The notes under the pieces were generated by a model. That model was not told the origin of the DNA. It saw only the letters and a list, made by a program, of their open reading frames with translations, and made no database searches. Positions 22,439 through 32,700 of a DNA stretch of 64,000 bases are shown here, in pieces. The translations under genes and the position numbers were made by a program. How positions within the stretch are numbered: position 1 is the stretch's first letter; the number at the start of each line of letters is the position of its first letter. Source of the DNA: Acinetobacter qingfengensis. GTDB taxonomy: Bacteria > Pseudomonadota > Gammaproteobacteria > Pseudomonadales > Moraxellaceae. The DNA lies in NCBI RefSeq assembly GCF_008693185.1, contig NZ_VXKN01000011.1, forward strand, positions 1 through 64,000, read 5' to 3'.

Positions 22439-23275
22439 TTATTGATCCTGTAATTCTAAAGCACGTTGATATAATTCTTTTTTCTTCATACCGGTTAAAT
22501 CAGCAGCCAATTGCGATGCTGATTTAACGCTTAAATCCTGTAATAAACGTTTCAATAATTGATCAGTTTGTTGCTGTTCATGGTTTTGTGGTTGATTATT
22601 TCCTGCAACAACTAGCACAATCTCTCCTTTTTGTTGATGATGATCCTGTTCAACAAATGTCAGTAATTCAGCAGCTGGTTTTTGTACAATAGTTTCAAAT
22701 GTTTTAGTAATTTCTCGTGCAAAACCAATTGCACGATCTGCGCCAAAAATTTCAACCAAATCTTTTAAACAATCTACAATACGATGGGGGGCTTCATAAA
22801 AAATATGTGTTTCTGGTTTATTTTTTAATTGTTGTAACTGGTTTTGGCGTTGTGTTGCTTTAGAGGGTAAAAAGCCAATAAACGTAAATCGATCACTTGG
22901 TAATCCTACACAGGATAAAGCAGCAATGGCGGCACATGCACCAGGAATCGGGCTGACACGAATACCAGCTTGTTGCGCTGCCCGTACCAATTTAAAACCA
23001 GGATCACTAATTAACGGTGTTCCAGCATCACTAATTAAAGCGACATCTTCACCAGATTGTAACTTTTCGATAATTGATTTTATTTTACTTTCTTCGTTAT
23101 GATCGTGGCACGCAGTTAATGGCGTTGCAATATTGTAATGTTTTAACAACGGTGCAGATTGGCGGGTATCTTCTGCTGCGATTAAAGACACCGACTTTAA
23201 TATGTTGATTGCACGATAAGTGATGTCATCTAAGTGCCCAATTGGGGTGGCAACAACATATAACTGAGCACTCAT
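22439..23275 (-). CDS. rsmI: 16S rRNA 2'-O-methyltransferase RsmI
   Basis: RsmI methylates the ribose of C1402 in 16S rRNA. The 278 residues carry the tetrapyrrole-methylase fold: LYVVATPIGHLDDITYRA, AAEDTRQSAPLLKHY, DVALISDAGTPLISDPGF, PIPGACAAIAALSCVGLPSD and HIFYEAPHRI. Length equals E. coli RsmI. It is divergent from the LpoA-like gene with 13 bases between starts, the same arrangement as E. coli rsmI (yraL) and lpoA (yraM). Confidence 0.96.
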   Translation of the reverse strand: MSAQLYVVATPIGHLDDITYRAINILKSVSLIAAEDTRQSAPLLKHYNIATPLTACHDHNEESKIKSIIEKLQSGEDVALISDAGTPLISDPGFKLVRAAQQAGIRVSPIPGACAAIAALSCVGLPSDRFTFIGFLPSKATQRQNQLQQLKNKPETHIFYEAPHRIVDCLKDLVEIFGADRAIGFAREITKTFETIVQKPAAELLTFVEQDHHQQKGEIVLVVAGNNQPQNHEQQQTDQLLKRLLQDLSVKSASQLAADLTGMKKKELYQRALELQDQ

Positions 23276-23288
23276 TTAGGGAAACTCC

Positions 23289-24221
23289 ATGAAAGTGAAA
23301 AAAATAGCATTGATCTCTTTGGCTACACTTGGTTTATCAAGTTGGGCAAATGCAGAGATTTTGGTTATTCTACCTCAAACTGGCCCAATGGCGAATGCTG
23401 CTGACAGTATTAAACGTGGGATTGTGCAGGTAAACACGCAATCTTCACAAAAATACAAATTTAAATTTGTAAATAGTAGCAATCAGTCACTTAAAAATAT
23501 TTTGCAGAGGCAAGTCAATGCAAATACTGAGTTAGTTATTGGTCCTTTGGATAAAAAACAGGTTGAGCAGCTGATTCAATTAAAACCTAAAGTAAAAGTT
23601 CTGGCTTTAAATCAGGTACAATCGCAGATAAACAATGTTTATCAATTTGCTTTGTCCAAGGAAGATGATGCCGTGGCACTGACACAGGTGATGAAAAATA
23701 AGGGTGTTGAAGAGTTAATTGTATTACGTGATAAAAATTCGGGAAATCAAACAGAGAGTTTTTATCAAGCCATGAAACAGTTATGGGGTGAGAAAATGCA
23801 GGATGAAAATAAACTGCCATTTTTCTCCCGAAAAAAACGTGGTGTTTTGGTTCTGGGTTCTGGAAAATGGGTAAGTGAACAGGATTTACCAAAGAAAAAT
23901 ATTTATACTTTGCCTTATGCTATTGAAGAAAATCATCCAGTTCCTGAAGGTATGGTATTTTGTGATACGCCAGCATTATATATTCAACAATGGAGTGATG
24001 TAATTAATGCATATAAACAAAAACCTGTAAGTTTGCCATACCAGCGTTTAATTGCATTTGGTGGCGATGCTTGGCAACTTGCCGATGGGTTGTTACAGCA
24101 AAAAAATGCGCAAAATGTTGGGTTTAATGGTCGAACCGGACAATTGAAAATTAGTCAATATACAGTTCAACGTCAACCACAGTGCTTTGAATATCATAAA
24201 AAAGGTATAAAATCCTTATAA
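23289..24221 (+). CDS. LpoA-like penicillin-binding protein activator, short form
   Basis: The 310-residue exported protein resembles the C-terminal, periplasmic-binding-like half of LpoA (YraM): EILVILPQTGPMANAADSIK, NTELVIGPLDKKQVEQLI, and PYQRLIAFGGDAWQLADGL with the closing GFNGRTGQL. E. coli LpoA is a 678-residue outer-membrane lipoprotein that activates PBP1A. Here the N-terminal TPR half is absent, and the signal (LATLGLSSWANA) has no lipobox Cys, so the protein should be soluble in the periplasm. Position between rsmI and yraN supports the assignment. Confidence 0.8.
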   Translation: MKVKKIALISLATLGLSSWANAEILVILPQTGPMANAADSIKRGIVQVNTQSSQKYKFKFVNSSNQSLKNILQRQVNANTELVIGPLDKKQVEQLIQLKPKVKVLALNQVQSQINNVYQFALSKEDDAVALTQVMKNKGVEELIVLRDKNSGNQTESFYQAMKQLWGEKMQDENKLPFFSRKKRGVLVLGSGKWVSEQDLPKKNIYTLPYAIEENHPVPEGMVFCDTPALYIQQWSDVINAYKQKPVSLPYQRLIAFGGDAWQLADGLLQQKNAQNVGFNGRTGQLKISQYTVQRQPQCFEYHKKGIKSL

Positions 24222-24245
24222 TATAGATCAAAAGCCATATAAATC

Positions 24246-24647
24246 ATGCAAAAACAAAATATTGGACAATGGGCAGAACAATTGGCCTTAGATTATCTCC
24301 TGACTCAAGGATTGAGTCTGATTAAACAAAACTATCATAGTCGCTGGGGCGAAATTGATTTGATTATGCTAGATGGAAATCATCTTTGTTTTATTGAGGT
24401 AAAAGCTCGTAAGCTTTATGGTATGGTAGATGCACTGGAAGCTGTGGATGTGTATAAGCAGCAAAAAACAATTTTGACAGCTCAATATTTTTTGCAACGT
24501 TATCCTGAATATGAAAATTTTGATTGTCAATTTGATGTGGTGGCGTTGAATTATACAAAAAGGGCTGATTTATCAAAAAAATGGATAGATTTGTTACAGC
24601 AAAACACTGTAAATTTACAGTGGCTCAGGCATGCTTATACCATGTAA
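24246..24647 (+). CDS. yraN: YraN family (UPF0102) nuclease-like protein
   Basis: The 133-residue protein has the family core GQWAEQLALDYLLTQGL (residues 7-23) and the PD-(D/E)xK-like motif RWGEIDLIMLDGNHLCFIEVKAR, with Glu, Asp and Glu-x-Lys in the expected places. It is a predicted endonuclease or Holliday-junction resolvase relative of unknown substrate. It lies 24 bases after the LpoA-like gene and 40 before dolP, as in E. coli, where diaA additionally sits between. Confidence 0.92.
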   Translation: MQKQNIGQWAEQLALDYLLTQGLSLIKQNYHSRWGEIDLIMLDGNHLCFIEVKARKLYGMVDALEAVDVYKQQKTILTAQYFLQRYPEYENFDCQFDVVALNYTKRADLSKKWIDLLQQNTVNLQWLRHAYTM

Positions 24648-24687
24648 TTGAGAAATAAATGAAGCCATATCAATCAGGAGTATTTTG

Positions 24688-25422
24688 GTGAAGGCAATTA
24701 AGATTTTGACAGTAGCAATGGTGATCAGTTTAACAAGTGGTTGTGCATCATTTATTGCGAATAACACGTCCAGTACTGTTGGTACACCATCAGGAGAAAG
24801 AAGTCTTGGACAGGTTGTACTTGATAAATCCATAGAGCGAACTGCTCGCATTAATATGTATAAACTGGATAATCGGTTCAAGCAATCACGTGTCAATATC
24901 GAAAGTTTTCACAGTGTTGTTTTGCTTACAGGTCAAGTGTCTGACGCCCAATTAAAGCAATTGGCAGAAGACAATGTAAAAGCCATGAGTGATGTTAAGG
25001 CTGTACATAATTTTATTACAGTTGGACCACAAGTTAGTTATTCCACAATCATGCAGGATTTGGCAGTAACAACCAATACCAAAGGCTTGCTGATGCGTGC
25101 ACCAGTGGTGAGAGAGAGTAAAGTACTGCTACATACAGAAGATGGTGTACTGTATGTAATGGGGCGTTTAAATAATGCTGAAATTACAGATCTGAATGGT
25201 GCTTTACAAAAAGTTGGTAACGTTACTAAAATTGTAACTTTGATTGATAATATTGAACAAAATCAAAGTGTCAATGCAGCAACGACAAATATCGGGTTAG
25301 GTGGAGGAGCGAGCACGACATCTTATGCCAATGATCCAACACCAGTTGCAGTTGATCCAAATCAGGAGCAACCTCAGGCCGAGGCGATTTATAATCCTGA
25401 ACCGTCTTCATCTTCACAATAA
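24688..25422 (+). CDS. dolP: BON-domain outer-membrane lipoprotein DolP-like
   Basis: A lipoprotein signal (TVAMVISLTSGC) is followed by two BON domains: about residues 45-115 (ERTARINMYKLDNRF, VLLTGQVSDAQLKQLAED) and 125-190 (KVLLHTEDGVLYVMGRLNNA). In E. coli DolP (YraP) binds anionic phospholipid at the outer membrane and supports envelope integrity. AGGAG ends 8 bases before GTG 24688, the start I prefer over TTG 24685. A low-complexity tail (DPNQEQPQAEAIYNPEPSSSS) extends it to 244 residues against 191 in E. coli. Confidence 0.88.
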   Translation: MKAIKILTVAMVISLTSGCASFIANNTSSTVGTPSGERSLGQVVLDKSIERTARINMYKLDNRFKQSRVNIESFHSVVLLTGQVSDAQLKQLAEDNVKAMSDVKAVHNFITVGPQVSYSTIMQDLAVTTNTKGLLMRAPVVRESKVLLHTEDGVLYVMGRLNNAEITDLNGALQKVGNVTKIVTLIDNIEQNQSVNAATTNIGLGGGASTTSYANDPTPVAVDPNQEQPQAEAIYNPEPSSSSQ

Positions 25423-25556
25423 GCTGTTGATATTTTATTCACAATTAATATTATAGTATCAAGATGAATAGTTGATTCGCTATTCATCTTGACATGGAAA
25501 TCACTTATAGAAATTTATGCTTATATTCTGATTTAGATTAAATCAGGATTTGGTTT

Positions 25557-26327
25557 TTAATCAGGATTAAGTTCAGTATAAATCTTGGATAAGTTATGTG
25601 CAGTTGCCTTAATCATCTTATGCGCAATACTTCCTGAGGTCGGGATTTTAGGTAATTGATCATAATTAAAGAAATCCGCTTCCAGAATTTCTTCAGGCTG
25701 TAAAATAATATCACCGCTCTCATATTCAGCATGAAATGCAATCATCAAATTGGAAGGAAAGGGCCAGGGTTGGCTGGACAGATAAGTCAAATTGTTAACC
25801 TTGATACCGACTTCTTCTGCAATTTCACGATGAACTGCTTGTTCCAGTGTTTCACCTACTTCTACAAATCCGGCAATTAAGCCATACATATCGTTATTTG
25901 GACGATTTGCTTTGGCCAAAAGAATTTCATTCTGACGAGTGATGATGGTAATAATACATGGCTGTACACGTGGATATTGATGGTAATGACATGCTGGGCA
26001 AATCATGGCAAATTCTTTTTTATGTGGCACAGTTTTTTCACCACAATGGCTACAAAAACGATGGTTACGTTTCCATTCCAGTAATTGTTTGGCTTTGGAT
26101 GCTTGTTCAAATTCTTCCACTGTCCAATACATGATTAATTCACGAATAGGAACTAGTTGGAATCCTTCAGGTAACGGCGTATTTGCACGGATATCCCGAA
26201 CAATAATTTTATCTTTGGCAAGTTCAATAAATAAATCGTATTGACCGGCATCGACCAAAGGCAAGTCTAGATCAGTATTGACGACCAGATTTTGCCCTTG
26301 AAAAAGATATGCGATATGTTTAGACAT
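25557..26327 (-). CDS. nudC: NAD(+) diphosphatase / RNA deNADding Nudix hydrolase
   Basis: NudC splits NADH into NMNH and AMP and removes NAD caps from RNA. The 256 residues have a zinc ribbon with two CxxC pairs (FCSHCGEK and MICPACHYHQYP, about residues 92-115) and a Nudix box G(5x)E(7x)REUxEExGU: GFVEVGETLEQAVHREIAEE. The downstream SQPWPFPSNLM is the NudC-specific SQPWPFPxS signature. Its start abuts the stop of the upstream 551-aa gene (26328), so the two are probably one transcript. Confidence 0.95.
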   Translation of the reverse strand: MSKHIAYLFQGQNLVVNTDLDLPLVDAGQYDLFIELAKDKIIVRDIRANTPLPEGFQLVPIRELIMYWTVEEFEQASKAKQLLEWKRNHRFCSHCGEKTVPHKKEFAMICPACHYHQYPRVQPCIITIITRQNEILLAKANRPNNDMYGLIAGFVEVGETLEQAVHREIAEEVGIKVNNLTYLSSQPWPFPSNLMIAFHAEYESGDIILQPEEILEADFFNYDQLPKIPTSGSIAHKMIKATAHNLSKIYTELNPD

Positions 26328-27983
26328 TTAACACATGGCCTGTTGTAGTTGTGCAACACTATCTAGCCCCACTTGCATGGTTTTTGGCATAAATGGGTGG
26401 TGATTTTGGATCTGTTCAAAATGATAGTCGGCACTGGCAATAGTATTGGCTAACAAACGGATTTCTCTGGATTGTAAGTCCCGTTTGGTTGCTAAAATAT
26501 ACTGTTCCAGTAATTGGGCTGTTTTCTGGAGCATCTGATAACCTTGTTCAGATTCCAGAAAAAGTAATCCACCGGAAACTTCGCGCAAAAGAGCAGGTAT
26601 CTCTTCAAGTTCTGTATGTTGCATATTTTGTGCATAACGAATCAGCATATCACTTAGTTTTTGTACCGATAATCTGGCTTCCTGACACAATGTTTGTTGA
26701 GCATTTTCTACAGTTTCCAGAATAATATGATGGTTATTGATCGGTAATTTTGCTCGAACAGGGGTGTACTCATACGCCAGCATCTGTAATGCGTTGCTGC
26801 TAAACAATAACGCATTCATCAGTTCATTAGCATGCGCTGGATCAGCCAAATATTGTATAGAACGTATTTTTGTGGCTTGTTGTTGTAATTGTATGGCTGC
26901 TTGCTCTAAATTAATAATAGAAAAAACTTTAGCCATCTCAGAGAGTTGTTCTGAAATTTTGAGCTGTTGAGAATTATCAGTTAAATAATCCCCAAACTCA
27001 ATTTGTTTTTCGATTGTAGTAATTTGCTCATTAAGTAGATGAACAACTGTGCTGATCGTATTAAAATCAGGGCCAAAAAGTTGACGACGCAAACATTGTA
27101 ACTGATTGTCACTCAGAACATCATCCATGAGATTGAGTTGTTCACGAATCTGAGCAGCCACAAGAGAATCTTCGCTTAGACATAAAATAATCACATCTGC
27201 AAGATTTTGAATTTTTACTTCAAATAGTGAAGGCTTAGCAAAAAACTGTTCGGCAAGTTGTTCAATCTGAATCAGGCTACGCAAACGTGGTTCGGTCAAA
27301 TGAATTTGTGCGCTATTTTTTAAGGCTTGATGTACCAAACGCCAGAACTGCTGGGATTGTAATCCTTCAGCCTTTAGGGAAAAATAATTACCACAAAGCG
27401 AAAGTGCCTGATAATCCAGCAAAGAGGTTTTATTCTTTAAAAGGTGTAACAAGCTGACTTTATATAGTCGTAAAACCAGTTGGCTTTCTGGTAATTGTGC
27501 AGGATTATCCAGTTTAATATTAGGTTCTATAGCTTCTAGAAATGGCTGAACAACAGTTCCTTCATGAGTAAGTGGCTTTTTAAGGGAAATTTCAAGCTGA
27601 TTAATGGCTGAGATAAGCAGTTGTGGCGCTGAAGCTTCCTTGATACATAGAAAATCAATGTAATGTACCAGCGTATTCATACCTTCGCTCATGGCCTGAA
27701 TATCATTGGCGTGAATATTTTGTTGCTTAAAATCCTGTAATACCTTGTACATGACATCGGCGGTGAGCTGAGTTAATTTTGCCAAATAAGGTTGTTCAAT
27801 AAGTGCCAGAACTTGTGCTGCCTGTTGAAGGTTGATTAGAGCATCTTCTATGCCAAAGGGCATAATTTGATCTTCTAATAACTGATTTACCCCTGTTTCC
27901 ACATTCTTAATTATATTTTCAATTTCAGTCTTAACAATTAATAAAGGTGTGGAATCAAAATGTGATGATGATTGAAATGACAT
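26328..27983 (-). CDS. Alpha-helical protein resembling the N-terminal region of ChpA/PilL
   Basis: The 551 residues are almost entirely helical and Gln/Leu-rich, built of about four repeats of histidine-phosphotransfer-like bundles (FGIEDALINLQQAAQVLALIE, RLYKVSLLHLLKNK, PALLREVSGGLLFLESEQ). This resembles the long N-terminus of ChpA hybrid kinases from twitching-motility systems. I see no phospho-accepting HxxKG motif, no kinase, CheW or receiver domain, so it is a free-standing relative without visible catalytic parts. It is tightly linked to nudC. The function is not known to me, and the family link is by appearance only. Confidence 0.5.
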   Translation of the reverse strand: MSFQSSSHFDSTPLLIVKTEIENIIKNVETGVNQLLEDQIMPFGIEDALINLQQAAQVLALIEQPYLAKLTQLTADVMYKVLQDFKQQNIHANDIQAMSEGMNTLVHYIDFLCIKEASAPQLLISAINQLEISLKKPLTHEGTVVQPFLEAIEPNIKLDNPAQLPESQLVLRLYKVSLLHLLKNKTSLLDYQALSLCGNYFSLKAEGLQSQQFWRLVHQALKNSAQIHLTEPRLRSLIQIEQLAEQFFAKPSLFEVKIQNLADVIILCLSEDSLVAAQIREQLNLMDDVLSDNQLQCLRRQLFGPDFNTISTVVHLLNEQITTIEKQIEFGDYLTDNSQQLKISEQLSEMAKVFSIINLEQAAIQLQQQATKIRSIQYLADPAHANELMNALLFSSNALQMLAYEYTPVRAKLPINNHHIILETVENAQQTLCQEARLSVQKLSDMLIRYAQNMQHTELEEIPALLREVSGGLLFLESEQGYQMLQKTAQLLEQYILATKRDLQSREIRLLANTIASADYHFEQIQNHHPFMPKTMQVGLDSVAQLQQAMC

Positions 27984-28099
27984 AGGTCAATAACCTTTCC
28001 TAAAGGACTTTTTTAAGTTTGTGAACTTGGTTTAGCATGTTTATCTATAACAGACACAATACCATTGTCGCTGAGAAAGTTAAATATCAATCCCATAAA

Positions 28100-29500
28100 T
28101 TAAGCAGGGGAATTTTCTTCAAATAGGCTAGGTTGATCATTCTTTTCCCGATATTGTGCCATCCATGCTTGATGTGCTGCCAACTCTTCCTCACGAGGTT
28201 TAATCACCGGCGTAGAAATTGGCTGAGAGTTTTGTTGGGAATTTAATTGTATTTGCTGCTGGTTGTGAGCCGAGTTATCAATGTCTAGGCTGACTTGTCC
28301 ACCAGTCATTGCCAGATAAACATCTGCCAGAATCTCGGCATCCAGTAATGCGCCGTGAAAAGTACGATCTCGTGCCGGAATTTCGTAACGTCTAACCAAT
28401 GCATCTAGTGAGTTTTTCTGTCCAGGATGTTTGCGTTTGGCAAGAAGCAGGGTATCAGTTACACCACATACTGTAGAAAGTGACCCAAAACCGGCACGTT
28501 CAAATTCTGCATTAAGGAAGTTCATGTCAAAGGTTGCATTATGTGCGACAATTTCAGCACCTTTTAAATAGTCAAAAAGTATTGCTGCAATTTGCTGAAA
28601 CTTAGGTTTATCTGATAAAAAATCATCGCTTAAACCGTGAATATTTTCTGATTCCCCGACTTCTTTTTCGGGGTTAATGTAGATATGAATTGAGCTACCA
28701 GTTAAACGGCGATTGATCATTTCAATCGCCCCAACTTCAATAATTCTGTCACCATCCTGATAATAAAATCCTGTAGTTTCTGTATCTAAGATAAGTAGGC
28801 GTTCACCATGCTGATGCTGTGTTGTGTCTGTAATTTTAATAAATTCAGCCAGTTCGGCTGGTATGGTGTGAGTTTGTTCGTTTAACGTCTTATCTTGCGA
28901 AGATGAGATTATTGTGGTTTCATCAATGTGTGTTGCAATCATCATTGGTTCTTCAGTATTTAGATCATCAGCTTCAGCCACTAAGTCTTCATCCAGTCCA
29001 AAAGGATCATCAAGTAACCAGTCTTTTTCATTCTTGGTGCTTTCTGGCAAGTCAGTTAATTTTTTTTTTGTGACTGAGTCGGCTCCCAAGTTTGCCAATT
29101 GATCAGCACGTTCATTGCCTTCATTACCTGCATGACCTTTAACCCAGTGCCACTCAATATTCCTTCCTGTGCAAGCCTGATCAAGTTTTTTCCATAAATC
29201 TGGATTTTTGACATCCTTCCAGTTTTTTGCTTTCCAACCAGTAATCCATTCGGTAATGCCACGTTTTACGTAAATTGAGTCGGTATAAATAGTGAGTTGT
29301 GCTGCTACAGGACAAGCCAGAATACCTTCTATAGCTGCGGTGAGTTCCATACGGTTATTGGTGGTATTCAATTCACCACCATGATATTCCTGCGTTTTTT
29401 TTTGTTGATCAATGATAAATGCTCCCCAGCCACCAATACCAGGATTACCTCGGCAGGCACCATCAACATAGAGTGTGAAAGACTGGGTGGAATTGCTCAT
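28100..29500 (-). CDS. rnhA-dnaQ: Fused ribonuclease HI - DNA polymerase III epsilon (DnaQ)
   Basis: Residues 1-150 are a complete RNase HI: LYVDGACRGNPGIGGWGAF, NRMELTAAIEGI, TIYTDSIYVKRGI and WVKGHAGNEGNERADQLA hold the four acidic catalytic residues. About 80 linker residues follow. Residues 235-400 are the DnaQ proofreading exonuclease: LLILDTETTGFYYQDGDRII (Exo I), AHNATFDMNFLNAEF (Exo II) and HGALLDAEILADVYL (Exo III). The C-terminal tail carries a possible clamp-binding sequence, QPSLFEE. In E. coli the two genes are separate divergent neighbours. The fusion is known from Acinetobacter and is a useful taxon marker. Confidence 0.95.
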   Translation of the reverse strand: MSNSTQSFTLYVDGACRGNPGIGGWGAFIIDQQKKTQEYHGGELNTTNNRMELTAAIEGILACPVAAQLTIYTDSIYVKRGITEWITGWKAKNWKDVKNPDLWKKLDQACTGRNIEWHWVKGHAGNEGNERADQLANLGADSVTKKKLTDLPESTKNEKDWLLDDPFGLDEDLVAEADDLNTEEPMMIATHIDETTIISSSQDKTLNEQTHTIPAELAEFIKITDTTQHQHGERLLILDTETTGFYYQDGDRIIEVGAIEMINRRLTGSSIHIYINPEKEVGESENIHGLSDDFLSDKPKFQQIAAILFDYLKGAEIVAHNATFDMNFLNAEFERAGFGSLSTVCGVTDTLLLAKRKHPGQKNSLDALVRRYEIPARDRTFHGALLDAEILADVYLAMTGGQVSLDIDNSAHNQQQIQLNSQQNSQPISTPVIKPREEELAAHQAWMAQYREKNDQPSLFEENSPA

Positions 29501-29708
29501 AAATATTCAACTTTTGTAGTGAGTTGCCAATCGGGAACCGCTATTTTAAACAAAAATCGGTGCAACTGTTGCATGAGTTCGATTTTTTTTAAATTTCTTG
29601 TAACATTTATAGCATCAGGTGGATACAAAATTACATTGTTTTCGATATGTGCTTTAATACAATGCAACAATTCATTGCTTTAATTTTTAGATTTTTTTGG
29701 AAACATTT

Positions 29709-32700
29709 ATGTTAAAAGTGACTGCCTTGGCATGGCAAAATGTAGTGAACCAAACCTTTAAACTCTCTATATTAACTACTGCACTTGCATCAATTGCTGT
29801 CCTTTCCGGGTGTAGCACAACCCAGCAAAATTCACAGGTTTCCAAATCTAAAAATGATTTACTGGATGCAGACAGTTTAAATTCTCTGGAAGATTTATTG
29901 TACGCGACGGATATGCGTGCAGTAGAAAGTGACCGTTTATTAGTACTACGTTATGGTGATGTCTGGAGACGAATGACGGTCGGTTTTAAAATGAATTTGA
30001 GTGTTTATGACCCAAGAATCGAAGCGCAACGTGGATGGTTTATTTCCCGTCAACCATATTTGGATCGTTTAAGCGCACGTGCCAGTCGATATTTGTACTA
30101 TACGGTTAAAGAAGCTGAACGCCGTGGTATTCCTACAGAGTTGGCTTTATTACCAGTCATCGAGAGTTCCTATGATCCTGCTGCAACCAGTAGTGCTTCT
30201 GCCGCAGGGTTATGGCAATTTATTCCAAGTACCGGCCGAATCTATGGCTTAAGACAAAGCGATTTGTATGATGGTCGCCGTGATGTTGTAGAATCTACTC
30301 GTGCAGCTTATGAGTATTTGTCCAGTCTTTATAATCAGTTTGGTTCATGGGAATTGGCTTTGGCTTCTTATAATGCTGGACCGGGACGTATTCAGCAGGC
30401 AATTAACCGTAATAAAGCTGCAGGTTTACCGACGGATTACTGGTCATTAAAACTTCCAACTGAAACCATGAATTACGTTCCACGTTTTCTGGCGGTAGCA
30501 CAAATTATTAAAACGCCTGAACGTTATGGCGTACATTTACCAGCAATCGCTAACCGTCCCCATTTCCGTGAAGTTGCAATTCCCGGTTCAATTGATTTAA
30601 ATGAATTATCTGGGTTAATTGGTGTAAGTCGTGGCGAGTTGTATGCACTTAATCCGGCACATCGAGGGAATTATACAGATCCAATGGCACCGGGCCGAAT
30701 TTTGATTCCAAATGAAGTTAATGCTGCAATGGATAGCAAAATTGCCAGAATGAAAACGATGTCTGGCTCGGGTGGGTTATGGGCAGGTACAGCAGCGCCA
30801 CCACCAGTGTTGACGACAAGCCCATCAACGGCAAGACCTGTAACCAGCGTGTCAGCGCAATCTGCAACTTCGGTAGCAGTGAGTCGATCGCAACCTACGC
30901 CTCAGCAGACAGTTGTGGTTAATAATACTACAAAACGAACCACTCCACAGGGTTCTCAGGCACTTGCTGCTTTTGCTGCCAATGCGGATGTACCAAGTGC
31001 GCCAAGATTACCTGTATCGATTACACCTGCTAGAAATGTACAGCAAATTAATATAGAACCCCCAATTTCTGATGCGGAGAAACAGGTCATCATTGCTCAG
31101 GATGATGCAAAAAACGCAGCAAATATTAAAACATCCCAGCAAGAAAATGCAGCAGTGGCCAGAATTGTCGAACCAAAACCTAGTGATGCTGAAAGACAAC
31201 AGGTAATTCGTGAGCTAGAACAAATTGCACCTAAAGGTACAGAGATTGTAGATCCACTGGATGGTAAAATTAAATTAACAGCAATCCAGAGTAGTCAGTC
31301 AATTGCTGATCAAAAAGGTGAAGAAGTTAAATTGAATTATGCTTATCCTAAAGCAGTGGCTGATGCCGAAAATCGTGCGCATTCCGAAGCTATCGCACGC
31401 AATGCAGGTAAACCGATTGTTGAAACACAAAATGAGGTTGTGGTGGTCGCACCTAAAGGGCAACGTCAAGTTTATACTGTACAAAGTGGTGATACATTGC
31501 TAATCGTTGCCCAAAAGTATGGTCTAAACTGGCGTGATATTGCTGTATGGAATCAGATTAATCCAGATAATCCATTATTCGTAGGAACGCGCCTGTATTT
31601 ATATAATGCAAAACCTTTGGTATCAACTAATTCACCATCTGCACCTGCAATTAAGCGTCCGGATCGCTATACGGTAAAAGCTGGCGATAGTTTGACAGCA
31701 ATCGCCCAGCAATTTGACGTTAGCCTTCAGGATCTGGCTGCATGGAATAATTTAGCGCCCACCAGTAATGTGCGTATTGGCCAGCGTTTAACTTTAAATG
31801 AACCTAAAAACTTTAAATCTGCTAACGCAGGCTCATCCTCAATATCAAATACTAATAGGAATACTGTTGCTACTGAAACATATACGGTGAAACGTGGTGA
31901 ATATTTGCAAATGCTTGCCGCACGTTATGATATGAGTATTAACGATTTACTTACATTAAATCCGGATTTAAATATCAATAGTAATTTGCTGGTTGGACAA
32001 AAAATTAAAGTCCCAAAAACGCAGCTAAAAAATACAGTTGCTTCAAGTAATGAAAGTTCACCATCTACAACACCAAAGATTAAAACCATGACCTATACTG
32101 TGGTGGCGGGTGATTATTTGAGTTCGGTTGCAACCAAATACAATATTAGTTTAAGTGATTTGGCAGCATTGAATAATATTAATCTGAATACACCAATTAT
32201 GGTTGGACAAAGATTACAGGTACCTGCAACAGAACAACGTCCGGAAAGTTATGTTGCTCAAAATGGCGATACATTAAGCTCAATTGCAAGAAAGTTTGAT
32301 CTTAGTGTGACAGAACTGGCATCGTATAATTATTTGAAAACTACGGCACGTGTAAATCGTGGCATGATTTTGAAATTACAGCCACAAAGCAAGAATACAA
32401 GTACGGTAGCTAAAAAAACTGAACAGAAATATGATCAACCAGTGACCAGCCAATATAAGGGTGATACTGAAACTTATGTAGTACAGGCAGGCGAATCATT
32501 AACTGCACTCGCAAATCGTTATCAACTTTCCATCACTGATTTAGCTGCTTTAAATAAATTAAAATCAAATACTTCATTACGTGTAGGACAAAAGATCAAA
32601 GTCCCAAAACGTACCACCAGTTATAAGGTAAAAGCTGGAGATAATCTGACAAAATTGGCACAACGCTATAATGTTAGCTTACAGCAATTGGCTGAAATGA

